This document shows, one piece after another, positions 37,292-47,366 of a DNA stretch of 64,000 nucleotides. Below the pieces are notes generated by a model that was not told the DNA's origin, did not search any database, and worked only from the letters and a program-made list of their open reading frames with translations. This DNA comes from G965207125 sp965207125 (GTDB lineage Bacteria > Pseudomonadota > Alphaproteobacteria > Puniceispirillales > UBA1172), in contig OZ242263.1 in NCBI GenBank assembly GCA_965207125.1, positions 1,922,001 to 1,986,000 of the forward strand, in the 5' to 3' direction. The first letter of the stretch is position 1. The number at the start of each line of letters is the position of its first letter. The translations under genes were made by a program, and so were the position numbers.

Positions 37292-38468
37292 TGACTTGGA
37301 TGGAACTATTGCTGAAGATGCGGCAGACCCCACCGTTACGGGGACGCTCACCGTTGAGGACGATGATGGAACGACTCCAGTCATCACGGCGCCATCTAAT
37401 CTTGTTGGCACATACGGTAGCATAGCATGGGTAGAGGGTAGCACTACAGACACTGGTACTTGGACTTACACGCTGGATAACAATGGCCCAGAAACGCAAG
37501 CGCTAGCGCAAGGCCAGACAGCAACCGAAACCTTCACCTTTACTGTTGCTGATGCTGGTGGCGTCGATCCCGTTCAAATCGATGTGGTTATCACGGTAAC
37601 CGGGGCAAATGATGCGCCTGCGATTGCGATGGTGGATGATGGTACCGGCACCGGCACTCTTGTCCCGGCCTCCATCGATGATCAAACCGGGACGGTAGGC
37701 GACGAGATCACGGAGATTGATCTGAACGGTCTTTTCGCTGACGTTGACACTGGCGATACCTTTACTCTGGCGGTGATGGTGCTGGCTAGTGATGGTAGTA
37801 AGTCTGGATTGGATACGCTCGGTCTTGTTTACAGTGATAGCACTGGATTAATAACCGGCACAATAGACGGCGGCGTTGTCCCTGGCACTTTCACGATCGA
37901 GGTCGTGGCTACAGACGCCCAGTAGTGCGGCTTCTGAGGCTTATACATTTACCATTGAAGTCGAGGCTATGCTTGTGAGGCCGACCGCGACGCCGGAGAC
38001 TGGCATTATGATCGATGAGGACACAAGTTACGCATTTCCTGCCGGGAATGACACCTTGATTGATTTGTTTGGTTTCGAGGACGTGAGTAATCGTGCCGGA
38101 AGTCCGGGAGACGTTCACAGGCGTTTATATTGAACTAGCTTCGATTGATGATGGCCGATTAAGATTGGATGATGGCACTGAGGTCGATAGTACGACAGAT
38201 CTTAGCTGATGGCGATAGTGCTCCGGTGATCGATGGCTATATTTACGTAACGTTTAGCCAGCTTAGTAACTTGAATCTGGTTCCGGCCGTAGACTTCAAT
38301 GGCGATTTGACTCTAAGCTATCGGGTTTGGGACGGTGAGGCTGCGTCAGAAGAAGATGCTGTGCTAACCATCACGGTGAATTCTGTGAATGACGTTCCTG
38401 TCGTTGAGTCTGGCAATGAAATTGATGAACAAGCTGGGCGGGTAGGCCAAGAGATCGATGGCTATTGA
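37266..38468 (+). pseudogene. Gene 4, frameshifted VCBS/He_PIG/cadherin-like stretch
   Basis: Successive open pieces carry one continuous homology: 37266-37925 (VCBS DLDGTIAEDAADPTVTGTLT and He_PIG IDDQTGTVGDEITEIDLNGL), 37876-38133 (SSAASEAYTFTIEVEA, DEDTSYAFPAGNDTLIDLFG), a short piece near 38111-38210 (TFTGVYIELASIDDGRLRLD) and 38169-38468 (GYIYVTFSQLSNLNL, YRVWDGEAASEED). None looks like an independent gene; all are parts of gene 4. Confidence 0.7.
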
Positions 38469-41400
38469 TCTGAGTGGTCTTTTCACTGACGTTGATGGCG
38501 ATGCCGTTACTCTGACGGTGATGGTTATCGTTGCTAGTGCTAGGGCAGAGTTGGATGCTACACTTGGTCTTACTTACGACCCGGTCGCAAATGAAATCAC
38601 AGGCACGATAAGAAGTGATGTTTCTGCCGGCACTTACACGATCGAGGTCATCGCGACAGACAGTGAGAGCGGTGAGTCCCAGCCTTCGACATTTACCATT
38701 GTGGTCGCACCTGATAACGCACCGGTAATCGGTGGCGCTATGGACGGCTCGATTGATGAAGATGCAGTAGACCCCACCGTTACGGGGACGCTCACCATTA
38801 CGGACGCTGATGGCGATGATGTGCCAGCAGTCGCGCTTGATGGCGATGGCGTTGGTGCATACGGCACGATGACTTTTGATGTGGCGACTGGTATTTGGAC
38901 TTACACGCTGAATAACGCTAATGCGGATGTGCAGGCGTTGCTGAAAGATGCTACATTAACCGAGGAATTTACCTTTACCGCCGATGGTGCCGATGATTTC
39001 GTGGTGACCATCACGATTAACGGTGTGAATGAGGCTCCTGAGCTTACGTCTGGCACGGAGATCGAAAATCAAGCTGGGAATGTAGGCCAGCTGATAGATC
39101 CAATTTCAGAGAGCGATTTGCGGGCTCGTTTTGCTGACGCTGACACTGATAATGCTGCCTTGACTCTGACGGTGATGCTTGATGATGGTTCAGCGTTGGA
39201 TACGATCGGTCTTGAGTATAATTCTACCGATGGAATCATTGGTACACCGAGTGCTGCTGGCACTTTCACAATCGAGGTTACGGCGAGTGACGGCGAGGAA
39301 TCCATTGCCTTTACATTTGACATTGTGGTCGTGCACCCACCGGTAATCGGAAACGATAGTCCCACCGAGATTGGAGAGGATGCTGCAAACCCCATAGAGG
39401 GAACGCTCACCATTACTGATCAAGATTCTTCTGCTCCGTTCCTACCCATCGTGCTTACAGATGGTGATGGTACGGACGATGGCATGGTCACGGGCGACTA
39501 CGGTACGCTGACTTTTGATGAGAGTAATGGCGGTTGGTCTTACATGGTTGATGAAAGGGCGCAGGCCCTGAATGATACTCCGGGAACCGACACATTCGTC
39601 TTTACCTCCGAAGGTGCGACTGACTTTGAGTTAGTTATCACGGTGACTGGGGCGAATGATGACCCTACGATTGCGCAAGTGGATGATGGTACCGGCACTC
39701 TTGTCGCGGCCTCCATCGATGCTCAAAGCGGGACGGAAGGTGAGGATGTAGTTATCGATCTAAGTGGTGTTTTCATCGACCCTGATGACGTCTTGACTGT
39801 GGTACCCACGGCTACGTTAGATTCTGATGGGACAACGGTCACGTTCGACGGCACTACTAACTCTTTTAGTTATGATCCTGATACCAAGATGCTCACCATC
39901 ACATTGGCTACTGCTGGCGATTACACGGTCACGGTGACGGCGAGTGATGGCAATGGTGGGGCCGCCCCGAGTTTAGACTTTGCACTTAGTCTCATAACGC
40001 AAACAATCAGTGGTGATATCACTGGCGGGGTGACTGAGGATGACAATGCCAAAAATGAGGCCACTGGAGATCTCGAATCTGCTGCTGGAGCCATCACGCT
40101 TGTAGACAATAACGATCAGGCCAGCAATAGCGGTGTCGAAGGCACATACGGCACGATGACGTTTGATCCAAGTAATAACACTTGGACTTACACACTGGAT
40201 AACGCGAGGGATGAGACGCAGAGTCTGCCTGAAGGAGGGACTGAAGAAGACCGTTTCACCTTTACGGACGGGACTAATCCACTAACTGTAGTCATTACAG
40301 TGACTGGGGCGAATGACGCTCCTGTCGTTGAGACTGAGATTATTGAACAAGCTGGGCGGGTAGGTCAAGAGATCGATGCTATTGATCTGAGTGGTCTTTT
40401 CACTGACGTTGACACCGGCGATACCTTGACTCTGACGGTGATGGTACTGTCTAGTGATGGTAGTAAGTCTGGATTGGATACGATCGGTCTTGAGTATAAT
40501 TCTACCGATGGGATCATTGGTACACCGAGTGATGCTGGCACTTACACGATTGAGGTCATCGCGACAGACAGTAACAGTGGTGAGTCCCTGCCTTCGACAT
40601 TTGAAATTGTGGTCGCAGCCGATAACCCACCGGTAATCGGCGGTGATGTGGACGGCACGATTGATGAAGATGCAGTAGACTCTACGGGGACGCTCACCAT
40701 TACGGACGCTGACAACGATGCGGTGCCAGCAGTCGCGCTTGATGGCAATGGCGCTGGCCAATACGGCACGCTGACCTTTGTTGCGAGTGCGGACGGTGGT
40801 GTTTGGACTTACACGCTGGATAACACTAATGCGGCTGTGCAGGAGTTAGAGGAAGGTGGTACATTAACCGACACATTTACCTTTACTGCTGATGGCGCCG
40901 AAGATGTCACGGTGACTATCACGATTAGTGGTGTGAATGACGTTCCTGTCGTTGAGACTGAGATTATTGAACAAACTGGGCGGGTCGGTCAAGAGATCGA
41001 TGCTATTGATCTGAGTGGCCTTTTCACTGACATTGACAGCGGCGATAGCTTTACTCTGGCGGTGATGGTTAGCGTTGGTGGTGATAGGTTCGGGTTGGAT
41101 ACACTTGGTCTTACTTACGACCCGGTCGAAAATGAAATCACAGGCACGATAAGAAGTGACGTTTTGGCCGGCACTTTCACGATCGAGGTCATCGCGACAG
41201 ACAGTGCAGGTGGTGAGTCCCTGCCTTCGACATTTGAAATTGTGGTCGCAGCCGATAGCGCACCGGTATTCGGTGGCGATATGGCCGGCTCGATTGATGA
41301 AGATGCAGTAGACCCCACCGTTACGGGGACGCTCACCATTACGGACGCTGACAACGATGCCTTGCCAACAGTCATGCTGCCAGATGGCGCTGGCCAATAC

Positions 41401-44400
41401 GGAACGCTGACCTTTGATGTGGCGACTGGTGTTTGGACTTACACGCTGGATAACAGTAATGCGGCTGTGCAGGCGTTGGTGGAAGGTGATACATTAACCG
41501 AGGAATTTACCTTTACCGCCGAAGGCGCCGAAGATGTCGTGGTGACCATCACGATTAACGGTATGAATGAGGCTCCTGAGCTTGTGCCTGGCATGGAGAT
41601 CGAAGATCAAAATGGGAATGTAGGTCAGCTGATAGATCCGATTTCAGAGAGCGATTTGCGTGCTCTTTTTGCTGATGCTGACACTGATAGTGCTGCCTTG
41701 GTATTGACGGTGATGGTGCTGGCTAGTGGTGGTACTAGGTCTGGATTGGATACGATCGGTCTTGAGTATAATTCTACCGATGGGATCATTGGTACACCGA
41801 GTGTTGCTGGCACTTTCACAATCGAGGTTACGGCGAGTGACGGTGATGAATCCGTTACCTTTACATTTGACATTGTGGTCGTGCACCCACCGGTAATCGG
41901 GAACGATAGTCCCACCGAGATTGGAGAGGATGCTGTAGACCCTATTACGGGGGTACTCGCCATTACTGATCAAGATTCTTCTGCTCCGTTCCTACCCATC
42001 GTGCTTACAGATGGTGATGGTACGGACGATGGCATGGTCACGGGCGACTACGGTACGCTGACTTTTGATTCGGCTACGGGCGATTGGTCTTACATGGTTG
42101 ATTCAAGGGCGCAGGCCCTGAATGATACTCCGGGAACCGATACATTCGTCTTTACCTCCGAAGGTGCGACTGACTTTGAGTTAGTTATCACGGTGACTGG
42201 GACGAATGATGACCCTGCGATTGCGCAAGTGGATGATGGTTCCGGCACCGGCACTCTTGTCCCTGCATCCATCGATGATCAAAGGGGGACGGAAGGTGAG
42301 GATATAGTTATTGATCTAAGTGGTATTTTCATCGACCCTGATGACGTCTTGGATGTGGTACCCACGGTTACAGATTCTGGTGGGACAGAGGTCACGCTCG
42401 ACGGCACTAATAACTCTTTTAGTTATGATTCTGATAGCGAGATGCTCACCATCACACTGGCTGCTGCTGGCGCTTACACGGTCACGGTGACGGCGAATGA
42501 TGGCAATGGTGGGGCCACCCCGAGTTTAGAATTTGAACTTACTCTCACAACGCAAACAATCACTGGTGATATCACTGGTGAGGTGACTGAGGATGACAAT
42601 GCCAACAATGAGGCCACTGGAGATCTCGAATCTGCTGGGACCATCGTGCTTAGAGAGGATGCTGATGCCGATAACAGTGTCGATGGCACATACGGCACAA
42701 TAGCTTTTGTGGTGGATGCAAACACTGGTATTGTCACTTGGACTTACACGCTAGATAACGCGAGGGATGAGACGCAGAATCTGCCTGAAGGAGGGACTGA
42801 AGAAGACCGTTTCATCTTTACGGACGGGACTGCTGAACTAACTGTAGTCATTACAGTGACTGGGGCGAATGACGCTCCTGTCGTTGAGACTGAGATTATT
42901 GAACAAGCTGGGCGGGTAGGTCAAGAGATCGATGCTATTGATCTGAGTGGTCTTTTCACTGACGTTGACACCGGCGATACCTTGACTCTGACGGTGATGG
43001 TACTGTCTAGTGATGGTAGTAAGTCTGGATTGGATACGATCGGTCTTGAGTATAATTCTACCGATGGGATCATTGGTACACCGAGTGATGCTGGCACTTA
43101 CACGATTGAGGTCATCGCGACAGACAGTAACAGTGGTGAGTCCCTGCCTTCGACATTTGACATTGTGGTCGCAGCCGATAACCCACCGGTAATCGGTGGT
43201 GCTGTGGACGGCACGATTGCTGAAGATGCAGCAGACCCCATTACGGGGATGCTCACCATTACGGACGCTGATGGCGATGATGTGCCAGCAGTCGCGCTTG
43301 ATGGCGATGGCGTTGGTGCATACGGCACGATGACGTTTGATTCGAATGATGGCACATGGACTTACACGCTGGATAACGATAATCCGGATGTGCAGGCGCA
43401 GAAGGATGATACATTAACCGACAACTTTACCTTTACCGCTGAAGGCGCCGAAGATGTCGTGGTGACTATCACGATTACTGGTGTGAATGACGCTCCTGTC
43501 GTTGAGTCTGAGATTGCTGAGCAAACTGGGACGGCAGATCAAGCGATAACGGCTATTGATCTGAGTGGTCTTTTCACTGACGTTGACACCGGCGATACCT
43601 TGACTCTGACGGTGATGGTGCTGTCTAGTGATGGTAGTAAGTCTGGATTGGATACGATCGGTCTTGCTTACGACCCGATCGCAAATGAAATCACAGGCAC
43701 GATAGAAACTGCCGGCACTTACACGATCGAGGTCATCGCGACAGACGGTGGTGGCGCTGGCGATGACTCCCAGCCTTCGACATTTAACATTGTGGTCGCC
43801 GCGTTTAACAACCCACCGGTAATCGGTGGTGATGTGGCCGGCACGATTGCTGAAGATGTAGCAGACCCTATTACGGGGACGCTCACCATTACGGACGCTG
43901 ATGGCGATGATGTGCCCGCTGTCGCGCTTGATGGCGATGGCGTTGGTGCATACGGCACGCTGACCTTTGTTGAGAGTGCGGATGGTGGTGTTTGGACTTA
44001 CACGCTGGATAACACTAATGCGGCTGTGCAGGCATTGAAGGGTGATACATTAACCGACGAATTTACCTTTACGGCCGCAGGTGCGGACCCTATCACGGTG
44101 ACCATCACGATTAGTGGTGTGAATGACGCCCCTGTCGTTGAGTCTGGCAATGAAATTGGTAACCAAGCTGGGACGGTAGGTCAAGAGACATTTATTGATC
44201 TGAGTAGTCTTTTCACTGACGTTGATACCGACGATACCTTGACTCTGACGGTGATGCTTGACGATGGTTCAGCGTTGGATACGATCGGTCTTACTTACGA
44301 CCCGATCGCAAATGTAATCACAGGCACGATAGGACCTGCCGGCACTTACACGATTGAGGTCATCGCGACAGACGATGGCGGTAACGGTGATGCGTCTGAG

Positions 44401-47115
44401 CCTTCAACATTTAATATTGTAGTCGTGGATCAAACAATAACGTCTAATGATCCCAATACTGGCACGGTGACTGAAGATGATCCAGCTACCGCCACGGGAA
44501 TGCTTGTTGGCGATCTAACCGCAATCGGGCTTGATGGCGATGGCGTTGGCACATACGGCACGATGACGTTTGATTCGAATGATGGCACATGGACTTACAC
44601 GCTACATGATGGTGCACAGGCGTTGGGAGTGGGAGACAATATTTCAGCAGAAGAGATATTCACCTTTGTTGATAGCGCTAGTGGGGCTACATTTGCTGTG
44701 ACCATCACGGTGAACGGAGTGAATGATGCGCCTGAAATTGCGATGGTGGATGATGGTACCGGCAATCTTGTCGCTGTATCCATCGATGATCAAAGCAGCG
44801 GAGCAGGTGAGGCGATCGATGATATCGATCTAAGTGGTCTTTTCACTGACGTTGATGCCGGCGATATCTTGACCCTGACGTTCACGGTGACTCTTGCTGA
44901 TGGTAGCACGATGACATTACAGGAGATTGGGCTTACTCACGAGACTCAGGACGAATCAGGAAATCCCGTTAGCAGAATCACCGGTACGATCAATGCCTCT
45001 GGTACTTATACGATCGGGATCGTGGCGAGTGACATCGCTGGTGCGGGATCCGGTACTCCTTTGGAATTTGAGATTGAAGTCACTAGGGGAGCATTGGATA
45101 TAGAACGCTCCACTTTTGCCTATAATGCCGGTGAGGCCACCGTTATCGATCAGTCTAGTCTGCTGGTAATTTCTCCGAATGAAGCTGATCTGACGAAACT
45201 AGTATACACGGTCACCGGGTTGCCGAGCGGAGGTATGTTAGAGAGGGCTGGGACTCAGCTCGGTATAAATGATACCTTTACCCAGGCGGATATTAACGCC
45301 GGGCTCATCGTTTATCGTCCACCGGGTAGTGATTCGGGACGAAATGAAACGTTTACCTTCACATTCACAGACGATGCGGGGACTAGCGTAATTGATGTGA
45401 CACTCCAGATCACGTCCCGAGAGGTTTTTGAAGGTGAGTCTCCTGAAGAGGACAACACGATAGATCTCTCTGGTGAGACCTTACCGCAAAAGATAAATGC
45501 AGGCGATGGTAGTGATGACATCATCGGCGGGCGGGGCAATGATCAAATAGATGGCGGCGCGGGTGATGATGATATCACGCTTACCCTCCCTGATGATGAC
45601 GATGGCAATCCAGTAGAAGCTGGCGCCGATGAAGTGCTTTATACTTTTGGTTATGACGGTGTTGGCATCGATGGCGGTGATCAGATCACAGGCTTCAGGC
45701 GCGGGCAAGATAAATTGAAATTAGTTGTCAATTCTGACCGCAATGATGTCACGAATCTGACAGAATTTTTGGCAAGCCTGAACGGTGCGGATAATGTGGA
45801 TTTGACTGATGATGATGCCTTTACCGTCACCATGTTGTGGGGAACTGATTCGGATGGCGCGTTCTATTTTTACGGTGTATCGCTACACTTTAAGGACGCA
45901 ACGGCTTTCGGTGGCGGACGTGTTTCTAGCCCTATAGTACAGATCATTTTTGATGAGCAGCTTAGCCTTGGTGATCTAATTGGGATTCTGGGCGGAGAGG
46001 ATGAGGTCGCTAATAACTTTGACTTCACCCACGCAGCAGTCAAGAATCTGGCTTTTGTTCTACCGCGTCTCTTTGGTGGTAATAATAGCATTGATTTTGT
46101 GGTTCTTAATCCGCCGACGGTCGCTAATGAGATTGTAGAGCAAAGCGGGACGGCTGGTGAGGCGATTACAGCGATCGGTCTGAACAATCTGTTCGCTGAT
46201 GACGATGAATTGACCTTGTCGGTGACGGTGGAACTCAATGGCGAGATGATCGTGTTTGCAGAAAGCGGTCTTGAACTTAGCGACACTAATATACTCACGG
46301 GTACGTTGGCTGAGGTTGGTGCTTACACGATCACGGTCACGGCGAGTGATGGCACAGGGTCTGCTTCTTCGAGTTTTGAGATTATCATCCTGCCTACCCT
46401 CCCTGTGTTTGGGGATTTCACCCCAGTATCGGGCGGCGGGGTCGATGCCACAGCGATCGGCGTAGATGATGCGGCCTCAAGTCAATTCTTGATCGGGGGC
46501 GATAACGCGCAGACACTCAACGCTGGCGACGGCGGCGATGTGCTCTTTGGCGGTAAAGGCGATGATATCATCAATCTCGGCTTGGACGGCAGTGACGCCG
46601 CCACGGGTGCGGATATCGTGATTTATCGCTACGATGGCATGGATACAGATGATTCAGTGGCGCTTGATGGCAGCGATACGATCAATAACTTTGATGTGAG
46701 CGAAGACCGTTTGATTCTGGCCCATGTGGAAGGGGAGGATGCTGGCAGTTCTCGCGATACCGCCACCATCGGTAACCTCATCGAGGCGATCAAAGGTTTC
46801 AGTCTGGTTGTTGACGGAGATGGAAACATTACCGGTGTTGTGTTTACCTTCACTGATCGGGCTGATGGCGCCGGCGTTGATGATGAAATCGATTTGACGG
46901 TGAATTTTGATGAAGCCTTTACGGCCGCGAATATCAGTAATTTGGATACGCTCTTTGTCGCAGAGGCGTCCGGCGAGCGGGTAATCGCCACTGGTCAGGA
47001 AGCCGACGCTTATGAGGCGGTCGATGAGTTGCTTGGCAACAGTCTGGTGATGATTGATTTTGCGGATATCGGCCTTGACTTAAATCCTGCGGAAACTAAT
47101 ATTAATATTATCTAG
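38458..47115 (+). CDS. Gene 4, main open segment: He_PIG/VCBS array, core cassette and RTX export tail (2,885 codons)
   Basis: Starts mid-domain at MAIDLSGLFTDVDGDAVTLT, so ATG 38458 is created by the frameshift and is probably not the native start; AAGAGA six bases upstream is a poor RBS. Contents: about ten VCBS domains alternating with He_PIG (38458-45070); a CSPG/cadherin-like repeat starting LDIERSTFAYNAGEATVIDQ (45090); RTX nonapeptides (GDGSDDIIGGRGNDQIDGGA, about 45498-45560); a diverged FRRGQDKLKL module (45640-46110); one He_PIG (46110-46390); terminal RTX block (GGDVLFGGKGDDIINLG, about 46530-46580); tail DLNPAETNINII. Unlike the other genes, the core cassette lies close to the C-terminus and lacks the EF-hand-like loop and helical linker. 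If translated alone, the product would keep its C-terminal export signal. Confidence 0.88.
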   Translation: MAIDLSGLFTDVDGDAVTLTVMVIVASARAELDATLGLTYDPVANEITGTIRSDVSAGTYTIEVIATDSESGESQPSTFTIVVAPDNAPVIGGAMDGSIDEDAVDPTVTGTLTITDADGDDVPAVALDGDGVGAYGTMTFDVATGIWTYTLNNANADVQALLKDATLTEEFTFTADGADDFVVTITINGVNEAPELTSGTEIENQAGNVGQLIDPISESDLRARFADADTDNAALTLTVMLDDGSALDTIGLEYNSTDGIIGTPSAAGTFTIEVTASDGEESIAFTFDIVVVHPPVIGNDSPTEIGEDAANPIEGTLTITDQDSSAPFLPIVLTDGDGTDDGMVTGDYGTLTFDESNGGWSYMVDERAQALNDTPGTDTFVFTSEGATDFELVITVTGANDDPTIAQVDDGTGTLVAASIDAQSGTEGEDVVIDLSGVFIDPDDVLTVVPTATLDSDGTTVTFDGTTNSFSYDPDTKMLTITLATAGDYTVTVTASDGNGGAAPSLDFALSLITQTISGDITGGVTEDDNAKNEATGDLESAAGAITLVDNNDQASNSGVEGTYGTMTFDPSNNTWTYTLDNARDETQSLPEGGTEEDRFTFTDGTNPLTVVITVTGANDAPVVETEIIEQAGRVGQEIDAIDLSGLFTDVDTGDTLTLTVMVLSSDGSKSGLDTIGLEYNSTDGIIGTPSDAGTYTIEVIATDSNSGESLPSTFEIVVAADNPPVIGGDVDGTIDEDAVDSTGTLTITDADNDAVPAVALDGNGAGQYGTLTFVASADGGVWTYTLDNTNAAVQELEEGGTLTDTFTFTADGAEDVTVTITISGVNDVPVVETEIIEQTGRVGQEIDAIDLSGLFTDIDSGDSFTLAVMVSVGGDRFGLDTLGLTYDPVENEITGTIRSDVLAGTFTIEVIATDSAGGESLPSTFEIVVAADSAPVFGGDMAGSIDEDAVDPTVTGTLTITDADNDALPTVMLPDGAGQYGTLTFDVATGVWTYTLDNSNAAVQALVEGDTLTEEFTFTAEGAEDVVVTITINGMNEAPELVPGMEIEDQNGNVGQLIDPISESDLRALFADADTDSAALVLTVMVLASGGTRSGLDTIGLEYNSTDGIIGTPSVAGTFTIEVTASDGDESVTFTFDIVVVHPPVIGNDSPTEIGEDAVDPITGVLAITDQDSSAPFLPIVLTDGDGTDDGMVTGDYGTLTFDSATGDWSYMVDSRAQALNDTPGTDTFVFTSEGATDFELVITVTGTNDDPAIAQVDDGSGTGTLVPASIDDQRGTEGEDIVIDLSGIFIDPDDVLDVVPTVTDSGGTEVTLDGTNNSFSYDSDSEMLTITLAAAGAYTVTVTANDGNGGATPSLEFELTLTTQTITGDITGEVTEDDNANNEATGDLESAGTIVLREDADADNSVDGTYGTIAFVVDANTGIVTWTYTLDNARDETQNLPEGGTEEDRFIFTDGTAELTVVITVTGANDAPVVETEIIEQAGRVGQEIDAIDLSGLFTDVDTGDTLTLTVMVLSSDGSKSGLDTIGLEYNSTDGIIGTPSDAGTYTIEVIATDSNSGESLPSTFDIVVAADNPPVIGGAVDGTIAEDAADPITGMLTITDADGDDVPAVALDGDGVGAYGTMTFDSNDGTWTYTLDNDNPDVQAQKDDTLTDNFTFTAEGAEDVVVTITITGVNDAPVVESEIAEQTGTADQAITAIDLSGLFTDVDTGDTLTLTVMVLSSDGSKSGLDTIGLAYDPIANEITGTIETAGTYTIEVIATDGGGAGDDSQPSTFNIVVAAFNNPPVIGGDVAGTIAEDVADPITGTLTITDADGDDVPAVALDGDGVGAYGTLTFVESADGGVWTYTLDNTNAAVQALKGDTLTDEFTFTAAGADPITVTITISGVNDAPVVESGNEIGNQAGTVGQETFIDLSSLFTDVDTDDTLTLTVMLDDGSALDTIGLTYDPIANVITGTIGPAGTYTIEVIATDDGGNGDASEPSTFNIVVVDQTITSNDPNTGTVTEDDPATATGMLVGDLTAIGLDGDGVGTYGTMTFDSNDGTWTYTLHDGAQALGVGDNISAEEIFTFVDSASGATFAVTITVNGVNDAPEIAMVDDGTGNLVAVSIDDQSSGAGEAIDDIDLSGLFTDVDAGDILTLTFTVTLADGSTMTLQEIGLTHETQDESGNPVSRITGTINASGTYTIGIVASDIAGAGSGTPLEFEIEVTRGALDIERSTFAYNAGEATVIDQSSLLVISPNEADLTKLVYTVTGLPSGGMLERAGTQLGINDTFTQADINAGLIVYRPPGSDSGRNETFTFTFTDDAGTSVIDVTLQITSREVFEGESPEEDNTIDLSGETLPQKINAGDGSDDIIGGRGNDQIDGGAGDDDITLTLPDDDDGNPVEAGADEVLYTFGYDGVGIDGGDQITGFRRGQDKLKLVVNSDRNDVTNLTEFLASLNGADNVDLTDDDAFTVTMLWGTDSDGAFYFYGVSLHFKDATAFGGGRVSSPIVQIIFDEQLSLGDLIGILGGEDEVANNFDFTHAAVKNLAFVLPRLFGGNNSIDFVVLNPPTVANEIVEQSGTAGEAITAIGLNNLFADDDELTLSVTVELNGEMIVFAESGLELSDTNILTGTLAEVGAYTITVTASDGTGSASSSFEIIILPTLPVFGDFTPVSGGGVDATAIGVDDAASSQFLIGGDNAQTLNAGDGGDVLFGGKGDDIINLGLDGSDAATGADIVIYRYDGMDTDDSVALDGSDTINNFDVSEDRLILAHVEGEDAGSSRDTATIGNLIEAIKGFSLVVDGDGNITGVVFTFTDRADGAGVDDEIDLTVNFDEAFTAANISNLDTLFVAEASGERVIATGQEADAYEAVDELLGNSLVMIDFADIGLDLNPAETNINII
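39000..44110 (+). repeat. ~2.55-kb tandem duplication inside gene 4
   Basis: Landmarks recur 2,550-2,556 bp apart: gtgcacccaccggtaatcgg at 39331 and 41881; VFTSEGATDFELVITVTG near 39597 and 42147; GLEYNSTDGIIGTPSDAGTY near 40486 and 43042. Each half holds four VCBS and four He_PIG domains in the same order, including the rare QDSSAPFLPIVLTDGDGTDD VCBS variant, which is found only in these two places. Confidence 0.85.
45078..46110 (+). repeat. Diverged, shortened core cassette near the end of gene 4
   Basis: The first ~390 bp (from gtcactaggggagcattgga) are almost the same as bases 1-390 of the window, i.e. the gene 1 copy. The following RTX and FRRGQDKLKL parts are clearly older relatives (NLTEFLASLNGADNVDLTDD against TLTEFLQSLEGADGEALTDD). 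The abrupt change in similarity within one block is a sign of patchy gene conversion. Confidence 0.75.
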
Positions 47116-47366
47116 CGTTGAGCATCAACCAACTACTGACATTACGGAATTAGCGTTAGTAGGGCAGATTTTAAGCGAATTTGCTTTGAGATACTGGTGT
47201 TACTAGGTGAATGCGTAGCTTGTGTTGTTATGTCTGGGCTTCTCCCTGAATAATCTTTTTATGCATCGCCTAGCCATTTTTTGCTTGAGTGGTGTATTAT
47301 GTGCACTTCATATATTGTCACCCCTCTTTAATACTGGTAGTCTTACTTCGTAAAAAGGTGGTTTCT
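47116..47366 (+). promoter_or_regulatory. Gene 4-5 spacer: leader and ribosome binding site of gene 5
   Basis: Opens with a weak copy of the post-stop element (actgacattacggaatta), then gattttaagcgaatttgctttgag (47170-47193, in part like the fossil tail gattttgagggtataggttt). Later come ctgggcttctccc, a T-rich stretch and AAGGTGG (47355-47361), 6 nt... before ATG 47367 with a 5-nt gap, a good Shine-Dalgarno sequence. Promoter hexamers could not be fixed. No terminator hairpin with a T-run was found, so gene 5 might be reached by read-through from gene 4. Confidence 0.5.

Larger units (their letters stand above)
36722..47115 (+). pseudogene. Gene 4: giant adhesin gene with five single-base insertions near its 5' end
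   Basis: Good start and RBS, and a complete 3' end, but the first 1.75 kb carries five frameshifts, each explained by one extra base: near 37288 (gactggtagtgac), near 37920 (gacgcccagtagtgcg), near 38108 (ccgggagacgttc), near 38208 (cttagctgatggc) and at about 38459 (gagatcgatggctattgat where paralogues have gagatcgatgctattgat). With these removed, one protein of about 3,460 residues results: cap B, VCBS, He_PIG, cadherin-like DEDTSYAFP domain, a long He_PIG/VCBS array, a core cassette and the RTX tail. All five being +1 insertions within 1.2 kb suggests either a local sequence error or very recent inactivation; the downstream 8.6 kb is clean. Confidence 0.65.

Noticed and set aside
38458..38500. 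ATG 38458 as the native start of a separate 2,885-aa protein
   Set aside because: It lies inside a He_PIG domain, exists only because of one extra base, and has only a weak AAGAGA upstream.
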